From positions 56,202,001 through 56,266,000 of the forward strand of contig CM053158.1 of the NCBI GenBank assembly GCA_028571685.1: a DNA stretch of 64,000 nt, in the 5' to 3' direction. This DNA comes from Heterohyrax brucei. Its lineage: Eukaryota > Chordata > Mammalia > Hyracoidea > Procaviidae. Below the pieces are notes generated by a model. It was not told the DNA's origin. It did no database searches and saw only the letters and a list, made by a program, of their open reading frames with translations. How positions within the stretch are numbered: position 1 is the first letter of the stretch; each line of letters starts with the position of its first letter. Position numbers and translations under genes: made by a program. Positions 32,808 through 44,869 of the stretch are shown here, in pieces.

Positions 32808-32950
32808 AACTTTAAAAGATCCCACCAGCATCAGAGCTCAAGCCAACCTTGATGTATCTACCTAAAATGAGTCAGTCCTGGGAGACAAAAAGTATTACCA
32901 ATGAATCTAAAGTCAGGGTAACTTCCAGAGTTGAAACATCAGATAGCTAT

Positions 32951-33107
32951 GAACCCGGTGCTGGCAAGCTGATTCCAATTCACAGCCACCTTGTAGGACA
33001 GAGGAGAACTACCCGGTAGCATTTCTAAGAAGCAACTGACGGATTCAAACTACAGACCTTTTGGTGAGCATCCTGACCTCTTAACTACTTTGCCACCAGA
33101 GGTCCCC
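32951..33107 (-). mobile_element. AfroSINE, diverged full length
   Basis: gctggcaagctgattccaat, agaagcaactgacggattca, 5' end tttgccaccagaggtcccc. Confidence 0.85.
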
Positions 33108-33285
33108 AAAAGCTACTAGCTATTACAATATACATGTTTATTTCTGTAAAATGCAAAAAAAAAAATTAAAAAGAAGAAATGTGATATTTGTCTCTGACAA
33201 GGCACTTATTTCAAAATTTGTCTGAGGCCTATGCCCACCCTGTTACACTCAATCCCCCACCACACCCTGAAGAAACTAGGCTGGC

Positions 33286-33729
33286 TTGCTTGGCAGTCTT
33301 CATGCAAGTGTCTCTCCCTCGGGGTCATCTATTTTGAGATGCTTGTTAATTTGGGTCCCCAGAAGATCTTTAGGAAGTCGTGGACCACCTAAGCTTCAGG
33401 AGCTACCTAAAGCTACTGCAAGTTCTGCTTGGACACAGGTGGAACTTGCCAGAGTCTTTAGAGAGAACTCTCTGACTCATCTGCTATGGTTCTACCTGAA
33501 ACACTTAAAATCTCCCAAAGAGAAACTATCCACAAAAGAACTTGGAAGACCTAACACTTCTCAGCTATATTTCCCAGCCTCAGTCTTTTCACAATGCTTC
33601 GGAAGGCTACCTTCTAGCTTTGAGTGTGGACCCCTTTTCCTTCTGCTTCAAAAACCTGAGGAAGCTTTCATATTGAATAACCTGTGTGACTTGGCATATA
33701 AAGCCCTTCAAGATTTGACTGACTTTTAA
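33286..33729 (+). other. 147-codon open frame, unrecognised
   Basis: Longest non-repeat plus-strand frame of the window (starts MLGSLHASVSPSG). I recognise no domain, signal peptide or membrane segment, and see no Kozak, promoter or polyA context that decides for a gene. The last part runs into L2-like sequence. Treat as probably non-coding. Confidence 0.12.
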
Positions 33730-34045
33730 GGCTTGACTTCTCCTGTTTCCCAGACACAGAGAGATAGGAGCCTTCTATACTTTACTGAGTTGGAAAGGTA
33801 ACTCCACACACAGTGCTGGCTGGACAGAAAAACATGATCATACACAGTTTCCCAGCCTTTTGTTTCTGCTTGTAGTTTTACTATATTCTAACTTGGATTA
33901 CAGTGTTCTGTCTTTTTCTTTGTCTAGACTGGAACCTTCTTAAGGCAAGGAATAGAATCTCACTCATTCCTGACTTCAGAGCAGAGTACCTGAAATACAA
34001 TACATGCTCAGCAAATATCCATTTGTTGATTCATTGAAAGAGATT
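33690..34045 (+). repeat. L2 LINE 3' end
   Basis: agcccttcaagatttgactg, agactggaaccttcttaagg, acctgaaatacaatacatgc and gcaaatatccatttgttgat follow the L2 tail order. Confidence 0.7.
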
Positions 34046-34644
34046 GATTGAAAGGGATATCAGGAAATGTCCTTTATTGATTAATGGTTTGGCTGCTGGA
34101 TGAACGGAAAGTTGGAATAATAGATGATGAAGGAATGCTTCAAATTTGAATTGAGCTGAATGCAGTCTAAACATAAGACAACAGACATATAAACAAATAG
34201 TGTTTCACTGGTATTCATAGGTTTTTACTAATTCTTTGAAGAAACAGATTGACAAGTGCTTCTTCATAGTCTGTCTTAGTGTGGAAGCTCAGCTGGAAGC
34301 TGTCTGCTGCAGGTAACTGTGCTGGTATTTGAAGGCCAGTGGAATATCTTCCAGCATCACAGCAAAACAGAAGCCCCTACAGTACAACAAATTGACAGAC
34401 AAGTGGCGGATTGACAAACAGTATCAGATGCTAAATACAGGACTGAGATTAAGTGAGCAAAGAATCCATCTGGTAAACTTGACACTAGCTCTGCTAAGTC
34501 AAGGTCCTCCATCTTTTTGTTTTTTTTTTTTAAATTCTTGCTGTACTGTAATAAGCATGTTAATAGTAATTACACATCTACAAATCACCCCCGCCCCTAA
34601 AAAAAATTGCAAACAAGAAAACAATTCCCCCCATACTTATACAA

Positions 34645-34785
34645 AAACTCTGGTGACATAGTGGCTAAGAGTATAGCTCCTAACCAGAAAGTCAGCAGTT
34701 CAAATCCACCAACTGATCTTTGGAAATCACACTTCTATGTGTCATTCAAGGGCAAAAGTGTTTGGCTTGATTTGATTTGGTTTTA
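34645..34785 (+). mobile_element. AfroSINE, shortened body
   Basis: aaactctggtgacatagtgg, aaagtcagcagttcaaatcc, tail tttgatttggtttta. Confidence 0.88.
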
Positions 34786-35300
34786 TACTTGTACAACTTC
34801 CCAAATCATGTCTCAAATTATCTCACACTCAATGATCAAGAAAACTTAAAACAATAGTAATTATTTTCATTTAAGAAAAGGTCCCTCTTATTCCCTTTCT
34901 GCCAAATATTTAACATGGAAGAATGGGCTTCTTTATACATTCAGAGTTATTTGAAGCAGCAACAGTAACCATCAGCAATTTGACATTTCTGTTTACAGTT
35001 GCTCCAATTTTTTTTCAGTTTCACAAAGCCATTATCCACTATTGCCAAGAAATAAAGACTGTAAATTCTAGGCAGCAAAGATTCTTCCTGAAACCAATGT
35101 TAAGTTAAATAAATACAGAGGAGGGCATTATGTTAAATTTCTGGATCTATTATATTAAAAAGAGAGAAACCTAGGAAAAGTTGCCTACTGGTTTATAGAA
35201 GAAAAAAATACCTGCAAAAGTTGATTTTTTGTTGTTTAATATTTTACACGCTGTGTGGATTTGTAGCATCTGCTAATTTAGACAGGAAGAAAAGGAAAAA
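34786..35300. other. AT-rich unique sequence, no gene seen
   Basis: Nothing recognised in about 500 bp. Confidence 0.45.
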
Positions 35301-35455
35301 ACAGCACGTTACCATCAAGTTGACTCCCACTCATAGCAGCCCTGTACATCAGTGTAGAACTGCTCCATGGGGTTTTCAGAGAATGGCTGGTGGGTTAGAA
35401 CTGCTAACCTTTTGGATAGCAGCTGAGTTCTTAACCATTGTGCAACCAGGGCTCT
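35301..35455 (-). mobile_element. AfroSINE, full length
   Basis: taccatcaagttgactccca, gagaatggctggtgggttag, ttgtgcaaccagggctc. Confidence 0.92.
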
Positions 35456-35631
35456 GATGAGACAGCTACGGACTGTATTTATCCCTACAGTACATACTAC
35501 ATCCCTCCCTGCCCACCCCCAGCAGTCCACTACCTAATGCCAAGTACTGTGGATAGGAGCAAAAATCATCCCAGAAAATCTAGTGGGCATAGTTAGTGTG
35601 AAGTAAGGAATAAAAGAAGTCCCTTTAAAGC

Positions 35632-36160
35632 TGCATCAAAGTTGTGTTGTAGAGGGAAACTGGCAGCCAAATTCCCATTCTTCTTACAAGCAAAATACAG
35701 TATACTTCTATCAAAAATCCTTCAGGAGATCCTAAGGCTTTTAACCCTTCTTCTTCCAGAGCCATTGCTTGAATGTAATTCATATGACAATGTTCAGCTT
35801 CTGCAGTTCCTTCACTGCCACCTCTACCACCTCCTCCTTGGCCACTAGCTCCTTGAATTGGCTTATTTAACATCTCAGTAAAATGCTCCTGTGTTGGCTA
35901 ATTTGTGCAGTAATTGAGGATTCTTTCTACCTAGCTGTTGTAGCAATGCTGGAAACAGGGAAGAAGTCTGTTGAATAATTGGTCTTGTCTGTTGCATCTC
36001 CCTCCAGCACAGACTGCTCTTCCCTGTAACGATCCGCACACATACCCGTCTTCCCCACCTCCCCATCGGGGGCTCGTTGAAGGCAGATAGCTCATCATAT
36101 GACCAGCACAATGCACTACATTTAACACAGGCTAACCAATATGTGATGACTAGATGGACC
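35632..36160 (-). pseudogene. RAD23B: Processed pseudogene of RAD23B (3' half of the CDS)
   Basis: Minus-strand remnant of the nucleotide-excision-repair and proteasome-shuttle protein RAD23B. In order: an XPC-binding-domain match MQQTRPIIQQ and FPALLQQLGRKNPQLL (35997 down to about 35905), then after a frameshift near 35874 MLNKPIQGASGQGGGGRGG, the HMNYIQ motif, a UBA2-like piece LKALGSPEG, and in another frame NLAASFPLQHNFDAAL ending near 35632. The Gly-rich linker points to RAD23B rather than RAD23A. There are no introns between these blocks, and frameshifts and stops break it, so it is a processed copy and not functional. The region 36000-36160 is weaker and appears to have lost an internal piece. 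No poly(A) tail is evident. Confidence 0.85.
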
Positions 36161-36235
36161 AACAGAGGCAGCCCTAGGCTGATACAGACCTTCCCAAAAC
36201 TTTCAGAGATACAGAAGTTATAAATTTCTTTTAAT

Positions 36236-36356
36236 TATTTCTGTCTTATAGCTATAGAAACTGAAACTCAGAGAGGTCTGCTCGCTTCTCCCAAATCACA
36301 AGCGAGAAAGCAGAGGAGCATAATTGAAGATTCTGCTCTTCCCAAGAACATACTAG
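36236..36356 (-). repeat. MIR fragment
   Basis: tatagaaactgaaactcaga, tcccaaatcacaagcgagaa. Confidence 0.65.
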
Positions 36357-36387
36357 TCATTTAAATGCATGTAACAGAAATGCTTAA

Positions 36388-36600
36388 AACATAATCCATT
36401 GCCATCCAGTCAATTCTGACTTACAGTCACTTACAGTGACCCTGTAGGGCAGAGCAGAACTGCCCCATGGGGTTTCCCAGGCTGTAAACCTTCAGAGTGG
36501 CAGACTGCCACATTTTTCCTGCAGAGCAGCTCCTGGATTCAATCTACTGACCTTTCAGTCAGCAGCCAAGCACTTAACCACCACACTATCAAGGTTCCTT
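36388..36600 (-). mobile_element. AfroSINE long variant, full length
   Basis: ttgccatccagtcaattctg, ggtttcccaggctgtaaacc, tgacctttcagtcagcagcc, 5' end tatcaaggttcctt. A short internal repeat of cttacagt is seen near 36419-36438. Confidence 0.92.
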
Positions 36601-36844
36601 GTTTAAAACATAGCCACACTTTAAAATATCTGGGTTGGTAGATGGATGTTTCCTTTTTAACATTTGATGCATTTAATTATTTACCTTTATCATGAGTTTG
36701 TTAATACTTTGGGTCCACCATAAACTTTCATTTGGAAGGAATAACATAATTATGTAGAGTGTGTACCCCATTGGTCCTTTGCAGCCCATAGCAATTTCAA
36801 GTATTAGCTACCTAGGCATGTGCTGGTCAGTGTGAGCATCACTC

Positions 36845-36990
36845 AAACAATTTCCCAATTTACATGAGAGAAAACTGAGGCTTGAGATGATGACCTGCCA
36901 AGTCTTTCATGACTAGCAAGCGGGGAAACAGGACTGGATGCGTACTCATCCATTGACAAAGGTCATGCTCTGGGCCACTGTGCCGTGGGG
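36845..36990 (-). repeat. MIR fragment
   Basis: acatgagagaaaactgaggc followed by a degraded core. Confidence 0.6.
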
Positions 36991-38249
36991 GTATTCCGCT
37001 AAAGCTGTTGAGAATGGCAGAGAGAGCTTCAGCCTCAGCTTCCCATCCCACTCTATGAGTGAAATTGCTCCAAGGCTCCCATAGGAGGGACCTGTGTATT
37101 GTACTTTTCCATGACCCCACCACAATCCTCTATCACAACCCTTACTATAACTTTGTTGTTCATTCGAAGACATTTCTGTGGAACTAAATAAGTTCTAGAC
37201 ACGGTTCTAGACACTGTGCTTCACAGTGAACAGGCAGATAAAGCACTCTGACCTCTTCCTGTCCCACTGCTTGGCTGTAAACCGTGTACAGGCAGCTGAC
37301 CTGCCAGCTGTCCCACTCTTGGTGCGTTACTGAGTAAAGCAAACTGTGTCCACCAGGGGCCATGAAAAGACAGGCCTCAGCACTTGCTTTGAGACAGCCA
37401 CTTTGAGACACCAGAATACAAATTCCAACTCTACATAATGTAAAGTGACATCTCATCCAACATTCACTCCAGGACAAATGAGAAATGCTTAGCACCGGTG
37501 TGCCACTCACTGAACACAGACCCAAACACAGATGGGCAAGGAAAACAGAGAAGGTAATTTATTTTGTTTACTCAGACATAAGTAGAAACTAATTGCTTTT
37601 CAACCTGAACATAATTGTTTCGGCCTTGAGGCTAAAAGGTGTTCATTGCAAATAAGGTTTATTATGAGAAAGAAGTGTCATGTGTAAAAACCTACCTTAA
37701 TGAAGCTGAGATTCCACAATTGTAATCACGAGAATCCCAGCCCCGGGTTGCACTTCCTGCTGAGATCTGTACTGTAGGTGTGTCAGATCCTGGGTTCTCT
37801 TAGGAGGTGCTCATGGGGAACAGGGGGACAGAAAATACTTCTATGGTGACAAAAGACCCAATTCTTCTGCTTTAATAAGAATCATCCCAGAGCGTCTGTT
37901 ATTAAATCCCTCAGCTCCAAGAAGCACAGTGTAGACAAAGAAACAACTAGTGAGAGGAGTCAGGTCCCCAGACACCGGTTTACCTCCTGAGTGTGCCCAA
38001 GGGTATACACCTGCTGGATGATAATTAGAGGTTTTAAAAAACATTCCAAACGCCTGATTTCACTCCACCATCATCTCTGAGAATAACTTGCTCCAATTCT
38101 CACTTCTAATCTACAAAAAGTGCTGTGTAGTCGCAGTATTCTGTAGGCATACACTGTGTTTCTGTGCGTGTGCATGTGAGCGTGGGTGTGAATGAGAGAA
38201 TGCCGACACTTGCTTGAATGACAGGGTCTTTAAATCAGAAATCAAGCCA
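36991..38249. other. Unique sequence, no gene seen
   Basis: 1.25 kb without a recognised recent repeat; a piece near 37150-37240 may be a very old interspersed repeat. The 113-codon minus-strand frame at 37184-37525 has no familiar domain. Confidence 0.45.
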
Positions 38250-38455
38250 TTATAATAAGAGTTAAAGAGTATAGGTTTTGTTGTTACAAATCCCAGCTCT
38301 GTCATCTACAAGTTGTGTGATGTTAGGAAGTTACCTAACATCTCTGCTAACATTTCAGCTAGAAAATGTAGCTCATGCTTCTATCTCACAAACTTTTTGG
38401 AAGAACAAAATAAGATAATGTAGTCAAAGCATTTTAGTTCAGTGAAAGGCAAGAA
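38250..38455 (+). repeat. MIR SINE
   Basis: aaatcccagctctgtcatct, agttgtgtgatgttaggaag and a degraded tail. Confidence 0.75.
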
Positions 38456-38477
38456 ATTCTCTGTAGTCATGTCTACT

Positions 38478-38668
38478 ACTGTGGCAGTCACTTAGCCTCT
38501 CTGAGCCCAGTTTTCTCATCTGTCAAATGAAAACACTAACAATATTTAACTTACAGGAATGTTTGCCAGGGTTCAGTAAATTAACATACGGAAGTTCTTA
38601 ACTTAGTTTCTGAGACATAGCAAGTGCTCAGTAAATGTTACTTATTAGTATTATTGCTGTTACTATAA
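38478..38668 (+). repeat. MIR SINE, second copy
   Basis: cacttagcctctctgagccc, ttttctcatctgtcaaatga, agcaagtgctcagtaaatgt; directly followed by an ATTATT/CATCAT tract. Confidence 0.8.
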
Positions 38669-38706
38669 TTATTACCATCACCATCATCGTCTTTATCATC
38701 ATCAGA
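38655..38706. repeat. ATT/CAT trinucleotide tract
   Basis: attattaccatcaccatcat and neighbours, continuous with the MIR tail. Confidence 0.75.
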
Positions 38707-39225
38707 TCATAATCCAGATCTTACCTCTAGGAAACAGGGTCCCCAATATTAAATAAGATATTAAACCTGCAATATGAGAAACCAATGAATCCCAGCTAAC
38801 AGAAAAAATGTTTCAAGTCTGAGGTTCCACAGACTTGGAGAGCACCAGACAAAGGTATCTCACTGAAAAAAAAAAAAAATCTGATGGTATTCTCCAAATT
38901 CATAAAAACACTTTTTTAATTTGTTTTAAGGGCAAAACCACTAGAGAAACTCAGGCATATGTCCATTTGAACTGATCAAGACTGATAAATTCCCTCTCAT
39001 ACGATGTCAGAAGCAATGGAATTTGTAAGCAGTGAAGACTAGAACCTAAGAAATCCATCAAACGTGGGCAGAGTAGGAGTGTCCAGGGAGCTACAAGCAC
39101 ACTTAGGGTGTCTCCACACTGCAAGTGAGGAACCAGAATGCTGTTTGTCCAAGACCAAGCCACTGAAGGGGCTCTGAGAGGGTCACAGCCTATATTTTGT
39201 TGATGGGTGACCATGCATACTCTAC
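38707..39225. other. Unique sequence, no gene seen
   Basis: Contains a 13-A run near 38867; no gene or repeat recognised. Confidence 0.4.
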
Positions 39226-39380
39226 CAAAAAAAGAAACCTTGTATTGCCATCAAGTCGATTCCAACTCAAAGCAACACTATAGGACAGAGCAGAATAGCT
39301 GCATAGGGTTTCCAAGGTGAGGGTGGTAGATTCAAACTGCCTTTCAGGTAGCAGATGAGCCTGTAAACAACTGTACCGCC
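39226..39380 (-). mobile_element. AfroSINE, diverged
   Basis: tgccatcaagtcgattccaa is well kept (39247-39266); the 5' half is degraded. Confidence 0.88.
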
Positions 39381-39589
39381 CTCATACACTCTGCTATATG
39401 AGTAATTTTCTGGAACTACTAACAGCTGTTCTACAAGACTACTCTGTTAACGAGAAATATCACCAGCAAGAGCTAATGAAACTCTCCACTGTGGCTGAAG
39501 ACAGAGTTCATGTTCAACTACTTTTTTCTTCCTTTTCTTCTACTTTGATGCTTTACATCACCTTTCAGGTTAACACCTGGAGAAGTGAA

Positions 39590-39790
39590 ACAGGAAGGGA
39601 CTTCACATTAACTGAGTACCTATGATGGACCAGGTATGCAAGAACCGTACAAAATAGATCACAGTGTCTTCATTTTACAGATGAGAATGTTGAGGCTCAC
39701 TGAAGTAAAACAATTAGTTCAGTGTCATGCAATTTGTAACTGGCAGAATCAGGTTCACAAAATTTTAATCTCTGTCCTTTGAGAACAGGC
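39590..39790 (-). repeat. MIR SINE
   Basis: taactgagtacctatgatgg, cattttacagatgagaatgt, tgcaatttgtaactggcaga. Confidence 0.75.
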
Positions 39791-39825
39791 AAATGTCTGA
39801 TCGTTCAATATTATAACCTCTCTTA

Positions 39826-39980
39826 AAACTGGTTGCCAATGAGTTGGTTCCAACTTACAGACATTCTATAGGGCAGAGTACAACTGCCCCATATAGTTTT
39901 TAAGAAGTGACTGGCAGATTTGCACCGCTCAACTCTTGTTGGCAGCCATAGCACTTAGCCACTGTTCCACCAGGGTTTTC
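39826..39980 (-). mobile_element. AfroSINE, full length
   Basis: ggttgccaatgagttggttc, agaagtgactggcagatttg, 5' end ttccaccagggttttc. Confidence 0.9.
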
Positions 39981-40056
39981 ATTTTATAACTTCAGTATGT
40001 GGGATCTTCTAAGCATTCTTCAACAAATGTTAGTAAGACAACCACTTTCTCACATA

Positions 40057-40571
40057 TGAGGACTACCAATTAAGTTTGCAAACTCATCTTAGAAAAAATG
40101 CTACATACTTCATCACTAAATATCACTATGGTCACCTTTGAAATACTCCCCTAGGGAAGTTATGCACTGACACCAGCACCTAGTTGGAACTCTTTTTTCT
40201 GGAGCGCTTATCATAACTATCATCATATTGCCCTTGATGCCCTGATGTCATCAAAATGTCTTCCTTTTAATATTTCCTTTATCTTCAGGTAAAGAAAAAA
40301 GTTGTTGGGGGCCAGATAGTCCAATAGTGTTATTTGTTCACTGGCTAAAAACTCCCTCACAGACAGCTATACAATTAAGTTCATGAACTTGCTACTGTGA
40401 AACCATGCATAATGGCCATTCCAGAAAGAGTTCCAAAATCGCTTTGAAGGGTGGACTAGGTGCTGGTGATGGTGCATAGCTTCTCAAGTGGAGCGCTTTG
40501 AAGGTGACTGTACCGGTGAGGTATGTAGCACTTAGAACAATTAAGTTCACAGACTTAATTGTCAGATCCCA
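40057..40571. mobile_element. Mariner foldback element 3
   Basis: 515 bp bounded by TA (40055-40056 and 40572-40573). Left arm 40057-40200 is the reverse complement of right arm about 40408-40571. The loop contains a minus-strand transposase remnant (about 40215-40375) that reads LAPN and FFLYLKIKEILKGRHF, the C-terminal region of a mariner transposase after its catalytic core. The 69-aa minus-strand frame at 40392-40601 is arm sequence. Confidence 0.85.
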
Positions 40572-41591
40572 TATACATGAGACCTGGCAGTTTCTTAGCA
40601 TTTGTTAGGAAATGGAAAATTCATTCATTCATTATTTATTCATTTACTCATTCATTCAAAGAGTCCTTACTATGTTCCAGGCAATAAAGGCACGTCACTA
40701 AATAAATAAATTCTCGCCATTGTGAACCTTAATATCTAATGGAGAGATTGAGACAAATAATAATAAGCAAATAAGCAAATTATTTCAGATGTGAGAGAAA
40801 GATTCATCAGCTTAGAGGACATAAATGACTTAAACACCCGCCAACCTATCAAAGTTGGAAATCATCGTTGGGTGGAATTGGAGTTTTTATAGGTGTAATA
40901 TTTTTTAAAATATCAAACTTACATATTTTTTCACAATTCTTAAGTCACAATACCCCTGCCTAATGGGTCACAGTGGCTCAGGGAAAAGGCAGGCATCATC
41001 TAGACTAACACAATCATTGCTCCATGTTGCCTGTCAAATTAGATTTATTTTGAGTCTATAACAACGTAATAGGTCTGACAGTAAGGCTTTGCCAAAAGAG
41101 AAAAACAATTATAAATTCCCCAAGCTCCCTTTCCATGTCAACAGATATGCCTGTTGACTGTGTTCTGGAGCTTTGCTGCATGCCATGAGTACAGGCAACT
41201 GAGAATACATGACAGTGTGATTTCCCTTGAAAAGAGGACTAGAGAATGCTTCCAGTGAGATCAGACACTGGAGCTGTTACTTCTTATCAACTCCTTCCTT
41301 TCTTTAAGACTAAAGCTTAAAAGGAGGAATAGAAACAGAAGATATATTGAGGATATATGAGGATATATCCTTATGAGGATATGATAAGCATCTTTCTACC
41401 CATAATCCTGGGAGAATGTTACCAGAAGTCTGTGCAGTGTGACAGCTGAAGCAGAAAATAAATGACCACATGGAATAGTTAGGCAGAAAGTGACCGTATC
41501 AAACTGACCAACCTAGTAAGGCACCTACCATGGTTCTTCACGGACTTCTCATTATACATGAAAGATCCAGAAGCTCCTATGGAATCACAAA
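40572..41591. other. Mostly unique; old-repeat start, short GATA-rich repeat
   Basis: TTCA/TCAT-rich and old-repeat-like text at 40620-40800, and a short direct repeat with gaggatatat three times at 41348-41380. No gene seen. Confidence 0.4.
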
Positions 41592-42789
41592 TGGTTGTTG
41601 TTAGATGCCATTGAGCTGATTCTGACTCATAGCGACCCTATGTACATGAGAAAGAGAACAGCCCAGCTCTGCCCCATCCTCACACTCACAGCTGCTTCAG
41701 TCACTGTTGCAGCCACTGTGTCAGTCCATCTTCTCCACTGTCTTCATCTTTTCCACTGACCCCCTACTTTACCACAAATGACGTCCTTCTCCAGGGACGG
41801 GTCACTCCCGATAAAACGTCGAAAGTTTGTGAGACACAGTCTCGCCATCCTTGCTTCCACGGAGCACTCTAGCTGTACTTCTTCCAAGAGAAATTTGCTT
41901 GTTCTTCTGGCAGTCCATGGTATATTCCATATTCTTTGCTAACACTATAATTCAAAGGCTTCATTTCTCTTCAGTCATTCATTGTCAAACTTTCACATGC
42001 ATATGAGGTGGCTGAAATCATCATGGCTTGGGTTGGGCATACCTTAGTCCTTAAAGTGACATCTTTGCTTCTGAACACTTTAAACAGGTCCATTTATCAT
42101 GATGTTGCTTACTGGCCCAGTTGTGAAAAGTTTTGTTTTCTTTATGTTGAGATGTAATCCCTATCGCAGGTTGCAGGCTTTGACCTTTATCAGTAGAGAC
42201 TTAAGTTCTGTTATCTGCAGATCACGGGTTGTTAATGAGCCATCCTCAAATCCTGATGCCGTGTTCTTCGTATAGTCAAGCTTCTTGGATTATATGATCA
42301 GCAATCAGATTGAATAAGAACAGTGAAAGGGTACAACATTGACACATATCTTTCCCAATTTTAAAACCATGCAGTACCCTTTATTCTGTTTGAAAGACAG
42401 TCTTTTGGTCTATGTGCAGGGTCTGCCTGAACACAACAAACTGTTCCGGAATTCTCCATTCTTTACAATGTTATTCATAATTTCTTATGATCCACAGAGT
42501 TAAATGCCTTTGCAATGCTTATAAAACACAGATAAGCATCTTTTTAGTAGTCTTTGCATTCAGTCCAGATCTGTCTGACATCAACAGTGATATCCCTCGT
42601 TTCATGTCCTTTCTGCATCTGACTTAATTTCTGGCTGTTTACTGTCACTGTACTGCTACAACTGCTTTTTTAATTATCTTCAGTGAAATTTTACTTGCAC
42701 CTGATGTTGATATTTTTGAATATTTTTGCATTCTGTTGGATCACCTTTCCTTGAAATGGTTACAAATATGGATCTCTTCTAGCCTGCTA
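41592..42789 (-). pseudogene. RTE (BovB-like) LINE ORF2 remnant, C-terminal part
   Basis: The + strand left end gttgttgttagatgccattg is the inverted RTE 3' end. Reverse translation in broken frames gives the reverse-transcriptase pieces FKIGK and LSLFLFNLIADHI (near 42340-42290), a position-equivalent of the YADD catalytic box decayed to SADN (42210-42221), LNIKKTKLF (near 42130), and the C-terminal IPWTARRTSKFLLEE (near 41900). Stops and frameshifts throughout, so non-functional. Split from the next part by a SINE. Confidence 0.85.
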
Positions 42790-42954
42790 GATACCCTGGT
42801 GGCATAGTGATTAAATACCATGGTTAGTGACCAAAAGGTAGGCAGCTCAGATTCACCAGATACTCCTTTGAAAATCTATGGAGCAGTTAGTTCTACTCCA
42901 TTCTTTACGGTTGCTACGAGTCAGAATTGACTTGACAGCGATGGATTTGGTTTG
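42790..42954 (+). mobile_element. AfroSINE, full length, inserted in RTE
   Basis: gataccctggtggcatagtg, tgaccaaaaggtaggcagct, tgacttgacagcgatggatt. Confidence 0.93.
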
Positions 42955-43340
42955 CTTTCTCTAATCTGTTGGCCAGGTAACCATCTTCCAAAATTCTTGG
43001 CATGAACCAATGAGAACCTCCAGTGTTGTATCCACTTGCTGAAATGTTTCATATGGTATTCTATCAATTCCTGGAGCCTTGTTTTAATTCAGTTCCTTCA
43101 GTGATGTCTCATGACACTTGGCTTGGCTGGCTCAGTGATATCTGGATCTCTTCCTTTAATACCATGGATTCTTGATCACGTACTACCTCTGGAAATGACT
43201 GAATGTTGGTCAGTTCTTTTAGGGACACTGACTGTGTATTCATTTCATCTTCTTTTGATGCTTCCTGTGTCATTCAATATTTTTCCCATAAAATTCTTGA
43301 ATATTTCAACTCTAGGTTGCAATTTTTCCTTCATTTATCA
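42955..43340 (-). pseudogene. RTE LINE ORF2 remnant, N-terminal RT part
   Basis: Continuation of the element: reverse translation gives SLKELTNIQSFPEVV and NISASGYNTGGSHWF, the region before the RT fingers of RTE. The plus-strand frame at 43111-43350 is antisense and not a gene. The boundary near 43340 is approximate. Confidence 0.75.
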
Positions 43341-44519
43341 TGAATTGTAGCTGAGGGTAAAGAATCAAGAATGGCCTACCCTGAATCTGCTAGGGTAATT
43401 TTCAGCATCTCCCTTAGAGCTGAAACAAGGATGATGGACATCAGCTCAATGTATCATAGTTGAAACTCAAGAGGATCTGTTGAGCTGCCATAAACCTAAC
43501 AAGACCAAGCAATGGGGTGAGAAAAGAGAAGCAGAAAAGAGAGCGACTAGGGCCCCATTGTACGGACAAGCTTACCAGCTATGAACTTGAGAGACATACA
43601 GAAAGATATTCAGTGACGACACTGAACAGGTGTTATCTCAGTGTTAGCCATCAAGAACCGAGATGACAGCTCTGAGACCCGCATTACATCTACCTCACCT
43701 TCTCTGCTCCCATCACTGAAGTACACAAAAGCTTTCTTCTATTAAATTATTCATGTGAATAATTTAATAAACTCACAGGAAATAAACCTACATTGAAGTG
43801 AGTTTCAACCATTAATTAGACTGAATATTTGTCCAAAAGAGACTGAACAAATCTGAAAGAGGCTTAAAATCAGCAGGCAAAGAAATATTTAAAATTAAGT
43901 TTTTTCCAGTCAGCCTTGTTCTCCTGGAGACAGTAAGGAAATCTGCGTTACACTGCATAAGTTTGCATCCCTGGGTAAAAGAGCTGTTGCCTCAGCCACC
44001 TTGATTTATCCTGTCTTACCCTGTCTGCACAAGGAATCAGCTGATCTTATTTTGGCACACTTGGCAGTCCAAGTGCTATGCTGGTACATGTCCAGATATT
44101 AAGAGTTTCTGTTTATGACTTCTCAGAGCTGTTTGCTGGAAGGAAGAAGTGTTCTTTTGCCTGTTGATGTACTTATAAACTCTTTCAGGGAAACTGCTTA
44201 ATAAGCCCCATGACAGATTTACCTGAGCTAGAAGGAAGAATTTTCTGGCAGGCAGCACATGGCTTTCTCTTTCCTCTTTTCTTACTCATCTGTCACAAAA
44301 GAACCCTCATCGGTCTAAAATTCTACTGCAAATAAGTTGAAATCTATCCTCATGCTGGTCTCTGTCCCTCATGGCTTCTGCCTTGACACATGCAAACTTC
44401 TTCCCAAAACTTGTTGATCTCCCTGTGCTCAGAGCCTTCCTCTTTGAGTACCACCTTGACTTCTAGATCATTCTGATTCTCCCTGAGAAAAGCTACTGTT
44501 GACTAAGCTATTTTACTTT
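43341..44519. other. Unique sequence, no gene seen
   Basis: No recognised repeat with confidence; a C/T-rich stretch at 44340-44500 may be very old L2. Confidence 0.4.
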
Positions 44520-44521
44520 CC

Positions 44522-44562
44522 AGTGCTGCTAGTGAGTTGAAACCACCAACCTCTCAGTAACA
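44522..44562 (-). mobile_element. AfroSINE-like short fragment
   Basis: ctagtgagttgaaaccacca followed by acctctcagtaacag matches the reversed B-box area. Short, so uncertain. Confidence 0.45.
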
Positions 44563-44869
44563 GATCACTGTACTTTTTGTGGTAGCCAGCACTCCATATC
44601 TAGTAATTATTGTTGGAAGATTTTTGGTCATTTTGGGGGGTTGGACAACGTTTATGCTTTCGTCTATGTTCAGAGATGATACAGAGCCACAAATTAAGTC
44701 CTTTGCAGCCTGCCCCATGGTGATGTGAAATTCTGTATGGTCATATGAGAAAACCAAGGCCCAGCTGTGAGTTGGTATCCGACCCAGTCTGCCAGAGTTG
44801 CTTTTCCTTTTCTCCCCTTGTTTGTTCATTCGTTCATTCATCCACTCTTTCGCATTGTTTTATCAAAAT

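Noticed and set aside
43111..43350. 79-codon frame with a hydrophobic stretch, first thought a membrane protein
   Set aside because: Antisense to an RTE reverse-transcriptase remnant.
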